Assembly (NCBI GenBank): GCA_964455095.1
Contig: CAYVUV010000116.1
Span: 1-25,956, forward strand
Length of the DNA stretch: 25,956 bases
Direction: 5' to 3'
Source of the DNA: CAYVUV01 sp964455095
GTDB taxonomy: Bacteria > Desulfobacterota > Binatia > HRBIN30 > CADEER01
Shown here: piece by piece, positions 15,045 to 23,672 of the stretch
How the letters are laid out: every line of letters starts with the position of its first letter
Numbering within the stretch: the first letter of the stretch is position 1
Program-made: the position numbers and the translations under genes
The notes under the pieces: generated by a model
Databases searched by the model: none
The model's input: only the letters and a program-made list of their open reading frames with translations
Told to the model about the DNA's origin: nothing

Positions 15045-16237
15045 CGGCGGTCTCCACCGCCGGCGGGGTACAGCGCGTCGAGCGGGCGGCAGGCGATGCG
15101 CAGGTCGTACGTCGACTCGATCAGCGCGCGGCCGTTGCGGCACAGGCGCTCGACAAGGTCGGGTTCGGCGAGCACGCGCAGCACCGCGCGCGCGAAGTCC
15201 TCCGGCGCGTCGGCGATAAGCACCTCGCGCTCGTGCTCGACCGCCAGGCCCTCGCAGCCGATGGTGGTGGAGACGACGGGGATGCCCTGGGCGAGCGCGT
15301 GCAGGATCTTCACCCGTATGCCGCCGGCGGCGCGCAGCGGGACGACCATGACTCCCGCCTGTTCGAGGTATGGCGTCGGGTCGGCGACGTATCCGGTCAC
15401 GTTGACGCCGTCCTGCCCGAGGCGCCGCACGGCGCGCGGCGGCCGCGCGCCGACGACGTCGAAAGCCGTGTCGGGTCGCGCGGCGCGAATGATGGGCAAT
15501 ACCGCGTCGGCAAACCAGCGCACGGCGTCGGCGTTGGGCGGCCAGTGCATGGTGCCGACGTGCAGGATGCGCCGCGCCTCGGGCCGCCGCGCCACCAGCG
15601 GCACCTCGTCGAGGTCGATGGCGATGGGGACGACGCGGATATCGGCGGCGTCGCCCATGGCGCGGCGCAGCGCCGTGCGATCCGCTTCGCTCACTGCGAG
15701 GACGGTATCGAAATGCTTCCCGCACTCGGCTTCATAGCGCCGCAGCTTGTGCCACTCGCGCTCCATCAGCCATCCCACCGGGCCGGCCGGCCGCGTGCGC
15801 GCCAGCCGCCGATACACGACATAGAGCGCGTTGTGCGCATCGAGCACGTGCTGTCGGGCCGGCACGCGCAGGGCGTACTGCGCCATGTTGAGCTGATCGG
15901 CGTGCACGGCGTCGAAGCGCTGCGCCGCGCCGACCTGGTCGACCATCCGCCGCATCGCGGCGCGGTCGTCGCGCTGCATGAGGAACGGCCGGCCGCTCAC
16001 CAGGCTGCGCAGCAGGAACCACGCGTCGCGATGCGTGCCGCGCGCCATCGGCACCGTGTGCACGGCGCGGCAGTGGGCGCGCAGCGGCGCGAGCGCCGCC
16101 TCCGACTCGCCGCGCGTGAACGACACCAGCGTCACCGCGTGCTGGCGGGCGAGATACTTGATCACGTTCCAGGTCTTGACCTTGGGGCCGCTGTCGGGCG
16201 GGTGGGGCAGGACCTGGGTCAGCAACAGTATGTCCAC
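15041..16237 (-). CDS. GT4-family glycosyltransferase
   Basis: The 398-residue protein is a complete GT-B glycosyltransferase. The N-terminus has MDILLLTQVLPHPPDSGPKV with KTWNVIKYLA, the open nucleotide-fold start. The middle holds DAVHADQLNMAQYALRVP and VLAVSEADRTALRRAMG. The C-terminal domain has VVPIAIDL, LHVGTMHWPPNADAVRWFAD, GYVADPTPYLEQAGVMVVPLRAAGG and the donor loop IRVKILHALAQGIPVVSTTIGCEGL. This order is close to that of the GT4 at 3802, so the two may be distant paralogs. The stop overlaps the next start by four bases, and the previous gene ends 15 bases upstream. Donor and acceptor are unknown. Confidence 0.88.
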   Translation of the reverse strand: MDILLLTQVLPHPPDSGPKVKTWNVIKYLARQHAVTLVSFTRGESEAALAPLRAHCRAVHTVPMARGTHRDAWFLLRSLVSGRPFLMQRDDRAAMRRMVDQVGAAQRFDAVHADQLNMAQYALRVPARQHVLDAHNALYVVYRRLARTRPAGPVGWLMEREWHKLRRYEAECGKHFDTVLAVSEADRTALRRAMGDAADIRVVPIAIDLDEVPLVARRPEARRILHVGTMHWPPNADAVRWFADAVLPIIRAARPDTAFDVVGARPPRAVRRLGQDGVNVTGYVADPTPYLEQAGVMVVPLRAAGGIRVKILHALAQGIPVVSTTIGCEGLAVEHEREVLIADAPEDFARAVLRVLAEPDLVERLCRNGRALIESTYDLRIACRPLDALYPAGGGDRR

Positions 16238-16252
16238 GCCACGCCTCCGCGC

Positions 16253-17302
16253 CTACGCATCCTGGCCCAAGATGCCGGCCAGCCCATCGACGTACTGCTC
16301 AAAGCTCAGCTCGGCCTCGACGCGCTGGCGCGCGCCGTCGCCCAATCGGCGCGCGCGCTCCGGTTCGTTCCACAGCTGCACGATCGCCGCCCGCAGGGCG
16401 ACCGGGTCGTCGTCGACCATCACCGCCGTCTCGCCGTCGATCGCGTAGTCGCGAATGCCCGCGCTGCGCGTGACCACGGCGGCGCGCGCCATGCACATGG
16501 TTTCGAGCAGGGTGGTCGCCCCGGCCGTATGCGGCGCATCGCGCAGCGGCAAGACGACGAAGGCGGCCTGCGCATAGAGCTGCCGCAGCGCGTCGTGCGG
16601 CAGCGGCGGACGCAGCGCCACGTTCACCGGTGGGAGATCGGCGAGCTCCCGTCGTGCCTGGCGCGCGTAGGCGAGGCCGGAGGCGAGGACGACGGCGTGG
16701 ATGTTGGTTCCGGCCAGCGCCGCGAACAGCGTTGCGTAGTGCCGCCCGCGCGGCTCACCGAGGCTGAGCACGAAGCGCTCGCGGGCGCAGTTCGACGGCG
16801 GCGCGAAGAAGCGTTGATCGACGGCGTAGGGCAGGAACTGCACGCGCGCCGGATCGGCACCGAGCCGGACCAGACACTCCCGCTGCGCGCTCGAGTGCAC
16901 AATGATGCGCCCCATGCGCGGCAGCAGACGCAGGCGCGTGACGGCGCCCTCCTGCCGTGCCGACCAGGAAGTGAAGCGTGTCCACCGCCGCCGGGCGGGT
17001 CGCGCCGGGCTCAGCGCGGCGATGGGAGTGCCGACCCGTTCCGACATACAGAACAGGCTCGCCCCGGCGCGCTGCTTGAGGAGCCCCAGGGCGGCGAGGA
17101 AGAGATCGCTGTGCAGTCGCGTCTCGGCCCAGCCCAGGGCGCGGCCGAGCGTGCCGGACGGGTAGGCGCCGTAGTCGAGCACGTCGACGATGCCGCGGCG
17201 TTGCAGCTCGACATACTCGACGCGCGGGAAGCGCCGGTGCTCGGTGTCGCGCACCTCGTCCGCGCCGCGCGCCGCCGTGGCGAGCGCCAGAATCTCAGCC
17301 AT
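16253..17302 (-). CDS. GT4-like glycosyltransferase with divergent N-terminus
   Basis: The 349-residue protein lacks the usual glycine-rich start of GT4 enzymes but has a clear C-terminal donor domain: FLPYAVDQRFFAPP, FVLSLGEPRGRHYATLFAAL, HDALRQLYAQAAFVVLPLRDAPHTAGATTLLETMCMARAAVVT and AGIRDYAIDGETAVMVDDDD-type residues. The LLETMCMARAAVV segment matches the nucleotide-binding loop with its conserved Glu. The N-terminal half contains Arg-rich stretches and IIVHSSAQRECLVRLGADP, the end of the acceptor domain. The gene overlaps the preceding GT2 by eight bases. The role in the glycan is not predictable. Confidence 0.8.
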   Translation of the reverse strand: MAEILALATAARGADEVRDTEHRRFPRVEYVELQRRGIVDVLDYGAYPSGTLGRALGWAETRLHSDLFLAALGLLKQRAGASLFCMSERVGTPIAALSPARPARRRWTRFTSWSARQEGAVTRLRLLPRMGRIIVHSSAQRECLVRLGADPARVQFLPYAVDQRFFAPPSNCARERFVLSLGEPRGRHYATLFAALAGTNIHAVVLASGLAYARQARRELADLPPVNVALRPPLPHDALRQLYAQAAFVVLPLRDAPHTAGATTLLETMCMARAAVVTRSAGIRDYAIDGETAVMVDDDPVALRAAIVQLWNEPERARRLGDGARQRVEAELSFEQYVDGLAGILGQDA

Positions 17303-18206
17303 GATCCTCGCGCAAGGCGGCGCGCAGGGCTTGCGGCGATGTCACGCGGCGTCCGTAGCGCCCGCCGGTCAGCGCGCGCGCCAGGCCATGTGCGCCGGCC
17401 TTCAGCGCCGTGAGCATCCAGATGAGCCGCGCCAGGCGCCGCGCCGCCGGCTCGCCGTAGTGCGTGCGGAAGAACCGCACGCGGCTGCGGTACAGCTCGC
17501 GTTCGTGCTGCGGCTCCAGCCCGCGCGTGCTGCCGCCGCCGTGGTGGAGCGCGCGCGCCTCGGGCTGGTACCACACCTGCCAGCCGGCCGCGCGCAACCG
17601 GTAGCAGAGGTCCGTCTCCTCGGCGTACATGCGGTAGCCTTCGTCGAAGCCGCCGACCGCGTCGAACGCCGCGCGGCGCACCAGCAGGCAGGCGCCGCTC
17701 ACCCAGTCGACGGCGTGCGGGGCGCCGTCCGCTTCCGCGTCCCGACTCGGATACCACGGCGCGATCAGCAGTCGCCCGAGGCCGGAGAGCATCAGCAGCT
17801 CGTGCCACAGCGTCGGAAAGGCGAAATGCGAGGATTGAAATCGCCCATCCGGAAAGGCGAGTTGCGCGCCGACGGCGCCGAGGCGCGGCTCGCGCTCAGC
17901 GAGCGCCAGCAGCGCGCTGGCCGCGCCCGGCAAGAGCTGCGCATCGCTGTTGAGCAGCAGCGCGTACGGTGCACTGGTGAGCGCCATGGCCTGGTTGTTG
18001 GCGCGGCCGAAGCCGGTGTTGTCGCGGTTGAGCACCAGGCGCACGCCCGGGAAGCGCTCGCGCACCATCGCCGCGCTGCCGTCGCCCGAAGCGTTGTCGA
18101 TGACGATGGTCTCGCAGTCGCCCGCCGTGGCGGCGACCGAGGCGAGACATGTGGCGAGGAGCTCGCGCGTGTTCCAGCTGACGACGATGACCGCGAGGTT
18201 GGGCAT
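17295..18206 (-). CDS. GT2-family glycosyltransferase (rhamnosyltransferase-like)
   Basis: The 303-residue GT-A enzyme has LAVIVVSWNTRELLATCLAS (4-23), ETIVIDNASGDGSAAMV (32-48), NRDNTGFGRANNQAM (60-74), the metal-binding LLLNSDAQLLPGA (83-95), VDWVSGACLLVRRAAFDAVGGFDEGYRMYAEETDLCYRLRAAGW (about 166-209) and HHGGGSTRG. These match WbbL-type rhamnosyltransferases, which act early in O-antigen or similar chains. It has no membrane segment. It starts four bases after the stop of the GT-C-like gene and overlaps the following GT4-like gene by eight bases, so translational coupling is likely. It is probably paralogous to the GT2 at 19830. Confidence 0.92.
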   Translation of the reverse strand: MPNLAVIVVSWNTRELLATCLASVAATAGDCETIVIDNASGDGSAAMVRERFPGVRLVLNRDNTGFGRANNQAMALTSAPYALLLNSDAQLLPGAASALLALAEREPRLGAVGAQLAFPDGRFQSSHFAFPTLWHELLMLSGLGRLLIAPWYPSRDAEADGAPHAVDWVSGACLLVRRAAFDAVGGFDEGYRMYAEETDLCYRLRAAGWQVWYQPEARALHHGGGSTRGLEPQHERELYRSRVRFFRTHYGEPAARRLARLIWMLTALKAGAHGLARALTGGRYGRRVTSPQALRAALREDHG

Positions 18207-18209
18207 CGC

Positions 18210-19823
18210 CTAGTCCTGCGCCCCGCCCGCGGAGGCTTCCTTCTCATTGATGAGCGGCTCGGCAGGAGCCTCGCCCTCCCGTTCGGAGACGCTCTCGATG
18301 CCGAACGAGTGCGAATCCATGCGCAAGCGCTCGCCGGCACGCCAGTCGAATGTGGTGAGCCGCTGGCCGTGGCCGATCGGCCAGATCACCGCGCGCTCGC
18401 GGCTATCGTTGAACTGTTCCAGCTCGTCGTCGAACAGGACGACCGTGACGATCCCGTCCGCGTCGGGCGCCACGCCGGCGTCCTGGGGTGTGCCGATCCA
18501 CACCGCGCGGGGGCGGGGCGCGCCTTCCATCCGCTCCCAGCGCGCGGCGATGTCGTACTTCAGGAACGAAAACGCGGGCAGGTAGACTTCCATGAAGCGC
18601 CAGGACGAGGCCAGCACGATCGTGTGGCGCGGATCGAACTGCCGCGGGATGACGGCGAAGCGCGTGGCGAAGTATTCGTCGTGCCGGCGCAGCGTGTCGC
18701 GCGTCAGGATCTTCGGATTGTCGCCGCCGAGCGGAAACGTCGGCGCGGCGAGGAGTATCAGTGCGTTGCCCAGCACGACGGCGGCGCTCAACGCGGCGAG
18801 TTGGCGCGGCCAGGCGCGCGCGATCGCCCAGGCACTGACCAACAGCAGCGCACACAAGTAGATGAACGTGAGACCCTGTTGTCCCATGTGGACCAGCGCA
18901 TAGTAGGTCAGGCAGGGGATCACCCACAGGGAGATGACCCGGATCCGCTCATCGCGCCGGACCGTCGTGCCGCGCAACCGTCCGCGGCGCCACAGCACGG
19001 CCGCGGCGAGCAGCGCGGGCAGCGCGGCCACCCCCCACCCATAGGGCGTGTACAGCGCCAGCTTGCTCAGATTGCGCCGCAGCCCCCACCAGCCGCCGCC
19101 GGAGAAGATCGACGTCGCGGCATTGGTTTCGAGATAGAACGCCTGCACGGTGGCGGCGTAGCGATCGAGGCCGCCGCTCGTTGCGACCAGCGGTACGAAC
19201 CAGGCAAGGTCGACGGCAACCAGCGCGGCCAGGCTGAGCAGGCGCTGGCGCCAGGAGAGAGACCAGGCGGCGTAGAGCATCAGCGGGGCGAGGAATACCT
19301 GTGTCTGCTGGCGCAAGCCGCCGGCGAGGCCGAGCCAGATCGCCGCCGGAATGGCCAGCGCGGTGCGCCCGCGCGCCACGGCGTAGAGCAACCACACGGC
19401 GACGGCGACGACGAACGCGTCGACGGCGTGCGGCATGGCGATCGCGCCGTAGAACCAGAACAGCGGGCTGGAGGCGAGAAAGACGGCCGCCGCCAGGCCG
19501 ACCCGGCGGTCGAACAGCGCGGCGCCGAGGCCGTACAGCGCGGCCACGGCGAGGCCGCTGCTCACCGCGCTGATGCCGACGAAGGTCTGCTGCGGGTCGC
19601 GGACGATCGCGTTCACGGCGCGGGCGATCGCGATGTAGATGGGATAGCCCGGCGGGTGAGGTTGGTCTGCGGCGATATCGAAGCGCTCCAGCGCCAGCGC
19701 GTAGTTGAGCGAGTCCCAGTGGTACAGCACCGCACCGGCCAACGGCAGGCGCGTGGCAACCACCGCCGCGGCAAGCGCGGCGGCGATGAGCGCGTCGCGA
19801 AGGGTTGCAGAGCGCCGGGGCAC
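18210..19823 (-). CDS. GT-C membrane glycosyltransferase (GT39/DUF2723-like)
   Basis: The 537-residue protein starts at GTG 19823, six bases after the previous gene. After the first helix, the loop YHWDSLNYALALERFDIAADQPHPPGYPIY (34-63) contains the acidic site and HPPGYP motif known from GT-C proteins of the protein O-mannosyltransferase and DUF2723 type. About ten more helices follow through residue 355, then a soluble C-terminal domain of about 180 residues. Such enzymes move a sugar from polyprenyl phosphate to an acceptor on the outer face of the membrane. The last 25 residues come from a repeat and include REGEAPAEP, so the native end was probably shorter. Donor sugar and acceptor are unknown. 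Confidence 0.83.
   Translation of the reverse strand: MPRRSATLRDALIAAALAAAVVATRLPLAGAVLYHWDSLNYALALERFDIAADQPHPPGYPIYIAIARAVNAIVRDPQQTFVGISAVSSGLAVAALYGLGAALFDRRVGLAAAVFLASSPLFWFYGAIAMPHAVDAFVVAVAVWLLYAVARGRTALAIPAAIWLGLAGGLRQQTQVFLAPLMLYAAWSLSWRQRLLSLAALVAVDLAWFVPLVATSGGLDRYAATVQAFYLETNAATSIFSGGGWWGLRRNLSKLALYTPYGWGVAALPALLAAAVLWRRGRLRGTTVRRDERIRVISLWVIPCLTYYALVHMGQQGLTFIYLCALLLVSAWAIARAWPRQLAALSAAVVLGNALILLAAPTFPLGGDNPKILTRDTLRRHDEYFATRFAVIPRQFDPRHTIVLASSWRFMEVYLPAFSFLKYDIAARWERMEGAPRPRAVWIGTPQDAGVAPDADGIVTVVLFDDELEQFNDSRERAVIWPIGHGQRLTTFDWRAGERLRMDSHSFGIESVSEREGEAPAEPLINEKEASAGGAQD
18256..18280. repeat. Short repeat encoding REGEAPAEP
   Basis: On the reverse strand this stretch encodes REGEAPAEP near the C-terminus of the GT-C protein. 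The plus-strand sequence begins GGCTCGGCAGGAGCC, a small palindrome with a five-base loop. This peptide is known to me as a recurrent product of an intergenic repeat spread through many unrelated bacterial genomes. Only one copy is seen here. Confidence 0.7.
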
Positions 19824-19829
19824 GGGACC

Positions 19830-20756
19830 TCAGGTGCCGAACAGCGGCGCGCGGCCAAAGCGGCGGCGAAAGTAGTCGGCGATGGCGCGCAGCATGACCG
19901 CGCGCTGGCCGCGCATGCCGCGCCAGCGCGGCAGCAGCGTCCAGGCCGCCAGCGTGCGCGAATAGTCACACAGCAGCGTGCGGACCCATGCCGCGCGCGG
20001 CGCCCGCACCGCCTCGAGGAAGAGCAGGCGGTTGCGCGTCATGTAGTAGTGGACGATCGGGGACATCGCCTGCGCCGCCGGCGTGATGGCGTGCCGGGCA
20101 TGCGCGCCCGGCACGTGCAGGATGCGCAGGCCGGCGCGCCCCATGCGCACGCACCACTCGACCTCTTCGTAGTAGGCGAAGAAACGTTCGTCGAGCCGCC
20201 CGGCCCGTTCGATGGCCGCGCGCGTGACCAACAGGCAGCAGCCGGAGACGAAATCGACCGGACGCGGCACGGTGCCGAGCTGGCCGCGGTCGACTTCGTC
20301 GAGCGCCAACATGCGTGTGCGCCCCTGGCGCCAGTCGATGGCGCCGCCGGCGGACCAGATGACGTCCGGCCGATCGGCGTAGTGGATCGTCGGCCCGACG
20401 GCGCCGACGCTGCCGTCTGCCGCGACGACCTCGACCAGCCGGCGCAGCGCGTCGGGCGCCACGGTGGCGTCGTTGTTGAGCAACAACGCGTAGTCGGCGC
20501 CATCGCGCAGCGCGCGCTCGAGTCCGGCATTGCTGCCGGCCGCGAAGCCGAGGTTGCTACCGGCTTCGATGAGCGTGACGGCGGGGTAGGCGGCGCGGAT
20601 CGCCGCGGCCGAGCCGTCCTGCGAGCCGTTGTCGACGGCGATCACGGCGGCGGGCGCGGAGTCGAGTGCGGCAAGCGAAGCCAGACAGGTGAGCGTCTCG
20701 TCGCGGCGGTTCCAGTTGACGACGATCACCGCGACGCGCGGCGCGGGCGCGCTCAA
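19830..20756 (-). CDS. GT2-family glycosyltransferase
   Basis: The 308-residue GT-A enzyme begins at TTG 20756, which overlaps the previous stop as TTGA; no ATG lies close to the first strand. Visible are VAVIVVNWNRRDETLTCLAS (8-27), AVDNGSQDGSAAAIRA (40-55), GSNLGFAAGSNAGLERAL (66-83), LLLNNDATVAPDALRRLVEV (91-110), PVDFVSGCCLLVTRAAIERAGRLDERFFAYYEEVEWCVRMGRAG and HARHAITPAA. The C-terminal region has Arg-rich amphipathic stretches and two weakly hydrophobic segments near the usual membrane-contact site of this family. A longer frame upstream is the shadow of the GT4 gene. The order GT4-GT2-GT-C suggests consecutive sugar additions. Confidence 0.88.
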   Translation of the reverse strand: MSAPAPRVAVIVVNWNRRDETLTCLASLAALDSAPAAVIAVDNGSQDGSAAAIRAAYPAVTLIEAGSNLGFAAGSNAGLERALRDGADYALLLNNDATVAPDALRRLVEVVAADGSVGAVGPTIHYADRPDVIWSAGGAIDWRQGRTRMLALDEVDRGQLGTVPRPVDFVSGCCLLVTRAAIERAGRLDERFFAYYEEVEWCVRMGRAGLRILHVPGAHARHAITPAAQAMSPIVHYYMTRNRLLFLEAVRAPRAAWVRTLLCDYSRTLAAWTLLPRWRGMRGQRAVMLRAIADYFRRRFGRAPLFGT

Positions 20757-22057
20757 GGCGCGGTCCCCCGCCCGGCGCACACCCGCCGGTAGAGGACCTC
20801 GATTTCGTCGACGCCCTCCGCGGCGTGTTTCACCGGCTCGATACTGGCGCGCAACGCGCCGAGTAGCGCCGGCTCGCTGAGCAATGCCTGCAGCTGACGG
20901 GCGAGGTCCTCGGCGTCGCCGACGGCGAACAGCAGGCCGTTGCCGCGGTGCCGCACCCATTCGGGCAGCGAGCCCAGGTTGCTGGCGATGACCGGCGTGC
21001 GGTGCGCGAGAGCCTCCAGGATCGCCATCGGGCTGTTCTCATACCACAGCGATGGGACGGCGATCACATCGAGCTCGCGCAGCACCGCGCCGACGCCGCC
21101 GCGGTACGGTCCGCACAGGGTGATGCGTCGATCGCCGGCGATGCGGCGCCGGAGTTGCGCGGTGTAGGCGGCATCGGCCTCGGTGTCGCCGAAGACGTGC
21201 AGTGTCAGCGCGGCGTCGGGGAGCCCCCGCACGGCATCGATCAGCACGTGCACGCCCTTGTGCGGGGTGAGTTGGCCGAGGTAGCCGAGGCGCAAAACGG
21301 CGGACGGCGTCTTGTCGGTGGTGACCGGCGGCGCGCTGGTGACGAATTGCGAGACGTCGATGCGGCTGACGTCGAACCCGGTGGCGCCAAGGGTGGTGCG
21401 CAGGAACTGCGACGGGCTGATGAACGCATCGACGCGCGCCGCGGTCTCGCGCAGGAAATCGATACGCGCCTGTACGCGCGCGATGCGCGGCCGCTGCCGG
21501 CGCCAGTAGGCCGCCATCAGCCGCGGGGCGACGCGGGCGGGCAGCCGATAGCGCCGCTGTTCCTCGCCCAGACAGCGGGCGCACGTGGCGGCCTCGATCG
21601 GCGGCGCCGACAGGCGCCCGTCGCTGCGCAGCATGGTGAAGCGGGGGCAGACGAACCAGAAGTCCGCCAGCCGTCCGATGGTGGGAATCCCCAGCGCCTG
21701 CGCGGCGCGCAGCGCGCTCCCGGTGATGAGATAGCCGCCGACCAGGTCCAGCACGTCGGCGCGCCACTCCCGCAGCAGGGCGGCCATGTGTGCCCCGACC
21801 CATGGATTGTCGTAGCTCCAGCGCCAGCGGTCGGGCGCCCGGCTGAGATCGAACGAGAGACGCCGCACCGCGATGCCGTTCCAGGTTTCGTCCTCCCACG
21901 CCACGCCGTCCGGCGGGCCGCGGTCGATGTGCTCGACGCAGACGACGCGCACCTCGTACCCGCGCCGCAGCAGCTCGGCGGCGAGGCAGGCGGTGTAGCG
22001 CTCGCTGCCGCCGGTATGGCGGGGTGGAAAGTGGTGCACGGCGAGCACGACGCGCAT
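20753..22057 (-). CDS. GT4-family glycosyltransferase with cysteine-rich insert
   Basis: The 434-residue protein opens with MRVVLAVHHFPPRHTGGSER, the typical GT4 acceptor-domain loop, and continues with RGYEVRVVCVEH. A region at about 135-170 (FWFVCPRFTMLRSDGR and ATCARCLGEEQRR) holds three cysteines in the CPR...CX2C pattern seen in a subgroup of GT4 enzymes. The C-terminal domain has LRLGYLGQLTPHKGVHVLIDA, LHVFGD, ITLCGPYRGG and the donor loop ENSPMAILEALAHRTPVIASNLGSLPEWV with the EX7E pair. The ATG follows the flippase stop directly, with no spacer, so translation is probably coupled. Donor and acceptor are unknown. Confidence 0.92.
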   Translation of the reverse strand: MRVVLAVHHFPPRHTGGSERYTACLAAELLRRGYEVRVVCVEHIDRGPPDGVAWEDETWNGIAVRRLSFDLSRAPDRWRWSYDNPWVGAHMAALLREWRADVLDLVGGYLITGSALRAAQALGIPTIGRLADFWFVCPRFTMLRSDGRLSAPPIEAATCARCLGEEQRRYRLPARVAPRLMAAYWRRQRPRIARVQARIDFLRETAARVDAFISPSQFLRTTLGATGFDVSRIDVSQFVTSAPPVTTDKTPSAVLRLGYLGQLTPHKGVHVLIDAVRGLPDAALTLHVFGDTEADAAYTAQLRRRIAGDRRITLCGPYRGGVGAVLRELDVIAVPSLWYENSPMAILEALAHRTPVIASNLGSLPEWVRHRGNGLLFAVGDAEDLARQLQALLSEPALLGALRASIEPVKHAAEGVDEIEVLYRRVCAGRGTAP

Positions 22058-23599
22058 CTAGTCCGACCCCGTCGCCACCAGCCGATGGCGCAGCGCGTGG
22101 GCGGCCGCACGCGCCTCTGCCGGTGTCACCGCGCCGGCGCCCAGCGCCGCTACGGCGAAGCAGACGGCGCCGCCGAGCACCAGCGCGGCGAGCGCGCCGG
22201 CGTTGCCGAGCGCGTCGAGCAGGGCGGCGTCGCGCGCCAGCCACAGCGCGGCGGCGAGGATGCCCGAGGCGGCGGCGATGCGCAGCAGCGGCGTACCGCG
22301 GGCGCCATCGAACAGCGCCCGGCCGATGATGGCGCCCGTCAACACGACCGCGAGCAGGCGGGAGACGACCATCGCCACGGCCGCGCCCGCGACGCCGTAC
22401 AGGCGCACGCCGGCGACGATCACGGCGATGTTCAGCAGCGCCGCGACGACGCTGACGCACGCCGCCGCCCGTTCGCGGCCCATCGCACTGACGGCGCGGC
22501 CGAGGATCTCGAGCGCGAACGTGGTCGGCAGCGCCCAGACCATGATGCGCATCAGGGTGACGGCTGGCGCGAACGGCGCGCCGTAGAGCGTGAGGATGAT
22601 GCGCTCGGCGAGCAGCGTGCCGCCGACCGCCATGGGCAGTGACAGCAGCAACAGATAGCGCAGGGCCGCGTGCATCGTCTCGCCGATCGAGCCGCGCCCG
22701 CCGTCGTATTCCTTGACCATGGAAGGAAAGATCGCCAGGCCGAGACTCTGCGCCATCAGCAGCATGCTGGTGCAGAGGCCGAGCGGCACGTTGTACCAAC
22801 CGACGGCGGCAGCGGAGAGGGTAAACGACATGTAGACGGTGGCGAACCGGCGGCCGATCTCGCTGGTCGCGCCCATGACGCCGAAGGGCAGGCTGGAGCG
22901 CACGAGCGGCCACCAGCGGCGCGGTCGCGGCGCGCTGAAGCGCAGGTCCATGGCGCGCATGACGGTGACCACGGCGGCCAGCGCCATCGCCGCGACCCCG
23001 GCCAGGCCGGCGAGCAGCAGGCCGACGTAGCCCGCGCCGGTGAGCAGCGCGAGGGTCCCGAGCGCGATGAACACGGCCTGGTTGAGCAGGTAGAAGGCCG
23101 CGGCGTAGCCGAAGCGCTCGCGCGCGATCAGCGCGGCGTCGAGCGGTCCGTGCACGGCGTAGAGGAGCAGCCCGCAGCCGGCGATGCCGATCGCCTTGAC
23201 CATCTCCGGCGGCTGGCCGAGCCAGTGTGCCGAGGCGGTGATGCCGACGATGGCGAGCACGGACAGGGCGATGCGCAGCGCGGCGATGTCGGGCACCATC
23301 CAGGCGATGGTGGCGCGCGCGCGCGCCATCTCGCGCACCGACAGCGACGACGTGCCGAGATCGGTGAGCATGGCGAACACCGCTACATAGGCCAGTGCCG
23401 CGCAGTAGCGGCCGAAGTCGGCGTCGCCCAGGTGGCGCACGACGAAGATGCTGAAGGCAAAGGTCAGCAGCTTGATGAGCAGCTGCGCCACCAGCGTGAC
23501 GGCGGTGTTGCGCGCCACCACGCGCCCCGGCGATCGACCGGTGTCGTCGTCGGCGGTCGCCGCCAGAGGCGGCGCCGGAAGCGGGTTCGAGTCGGCCAT
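22058..23599 (-). CDS. Wzx-like lipid-linked oligosaccharide flippase
   Basis: The 513-residue protein is a polysaccharide-biosynthesis (MVF/MATE-superfamily) membrane protein that would flip undecaprenyl-linked oligosaccharide across the inner membrane. It begins with a cytoplasmic tail of about 27 residues, then ARNTAVTLVAQLLIKLLTFAFSIFVVRHLGDADFGRY (about 29-65), the hallmark first helix and loop of this family. DLGTSSLSVREMAR follows. About 12-14 hydrophobic helices can be counted, with SEIGRRFATVYMSF and GWYNVPLGLC in the middle and MRIMVWALPTTFALEILGRAVSAMGRE before the last group. It is the first gene of the minus-strand block, which then runs without gaps larger than 15 bases to 13593. 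No strong promoter is visible in the 202 bases upstream. Confidence 0.92.
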   Translation of the reverse strand: MADSNPLPAPPLAATADDDTGRSPGRVVARNTAVTLVAQLLIKLLTFAFSIFVVRHLGDADFGRYCAALAYVAVFAMLTDLGTSSLSVREMARARATIAWMVPDIAALRIALSVLAIVGITASAHWLGQPPEMVKAIGIAGCGLLLYAVHGPLDAALIARERFGYAAAFYLLNQAVFIALGTLALLTGAGYVGLLLAGLAGVAAMALAAVVTVMRAMDLRFSAPRPRRWWPLVRSSLPFGVMGATSEIGRRFATVYMSFTLSAAAVGWYNVPLGLCTSMLLMAQSLGLAIFPSMVKEYDGGRGSIGETMHAALRYLLLLSLPMAVGGTLLAERIILTLYGAPFAPAVTLMRIMVWALPTTFALEILGRAVSAMGRERAAACVSVVAALLNIAVIVAGVRLYGVAGAAVAMVVSRLLAVVLTGAIIGRALFDGARGTPLLRIAAASGILAAALWLARDAALLDALGNAGALAALVLGGAVCFAVAALGAGAVTPAEARAAAHALRHRLVATGSD

Positions 23600-23672
23600 C
23601 GGTCGCGCGGCATCCTACGCGAAGGCGGGGAATTGAGCCACGCGGGCTCTACCGGTCATTTCGCGGACGAAG

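Noticed and set aside
11929..15057. A single 1042-residue fusion membrane protein
   Set aside because: The frame spans two genes: the upstream gene is in another frame and ends at TGA 13593-13595, overlapping the ATG at 13593. The part above 13593 is a shadow.
17190..20792. Very long open frame of about 1200 codons on the plus strand
   Set aside because: It runs antisense to the GT2, GT-C and GT2 genes and part of the GT4-like gene, is rich in Arg, Ala, Gln and His without any domain, and is explained by third-position GC bias in high-GC DNA.
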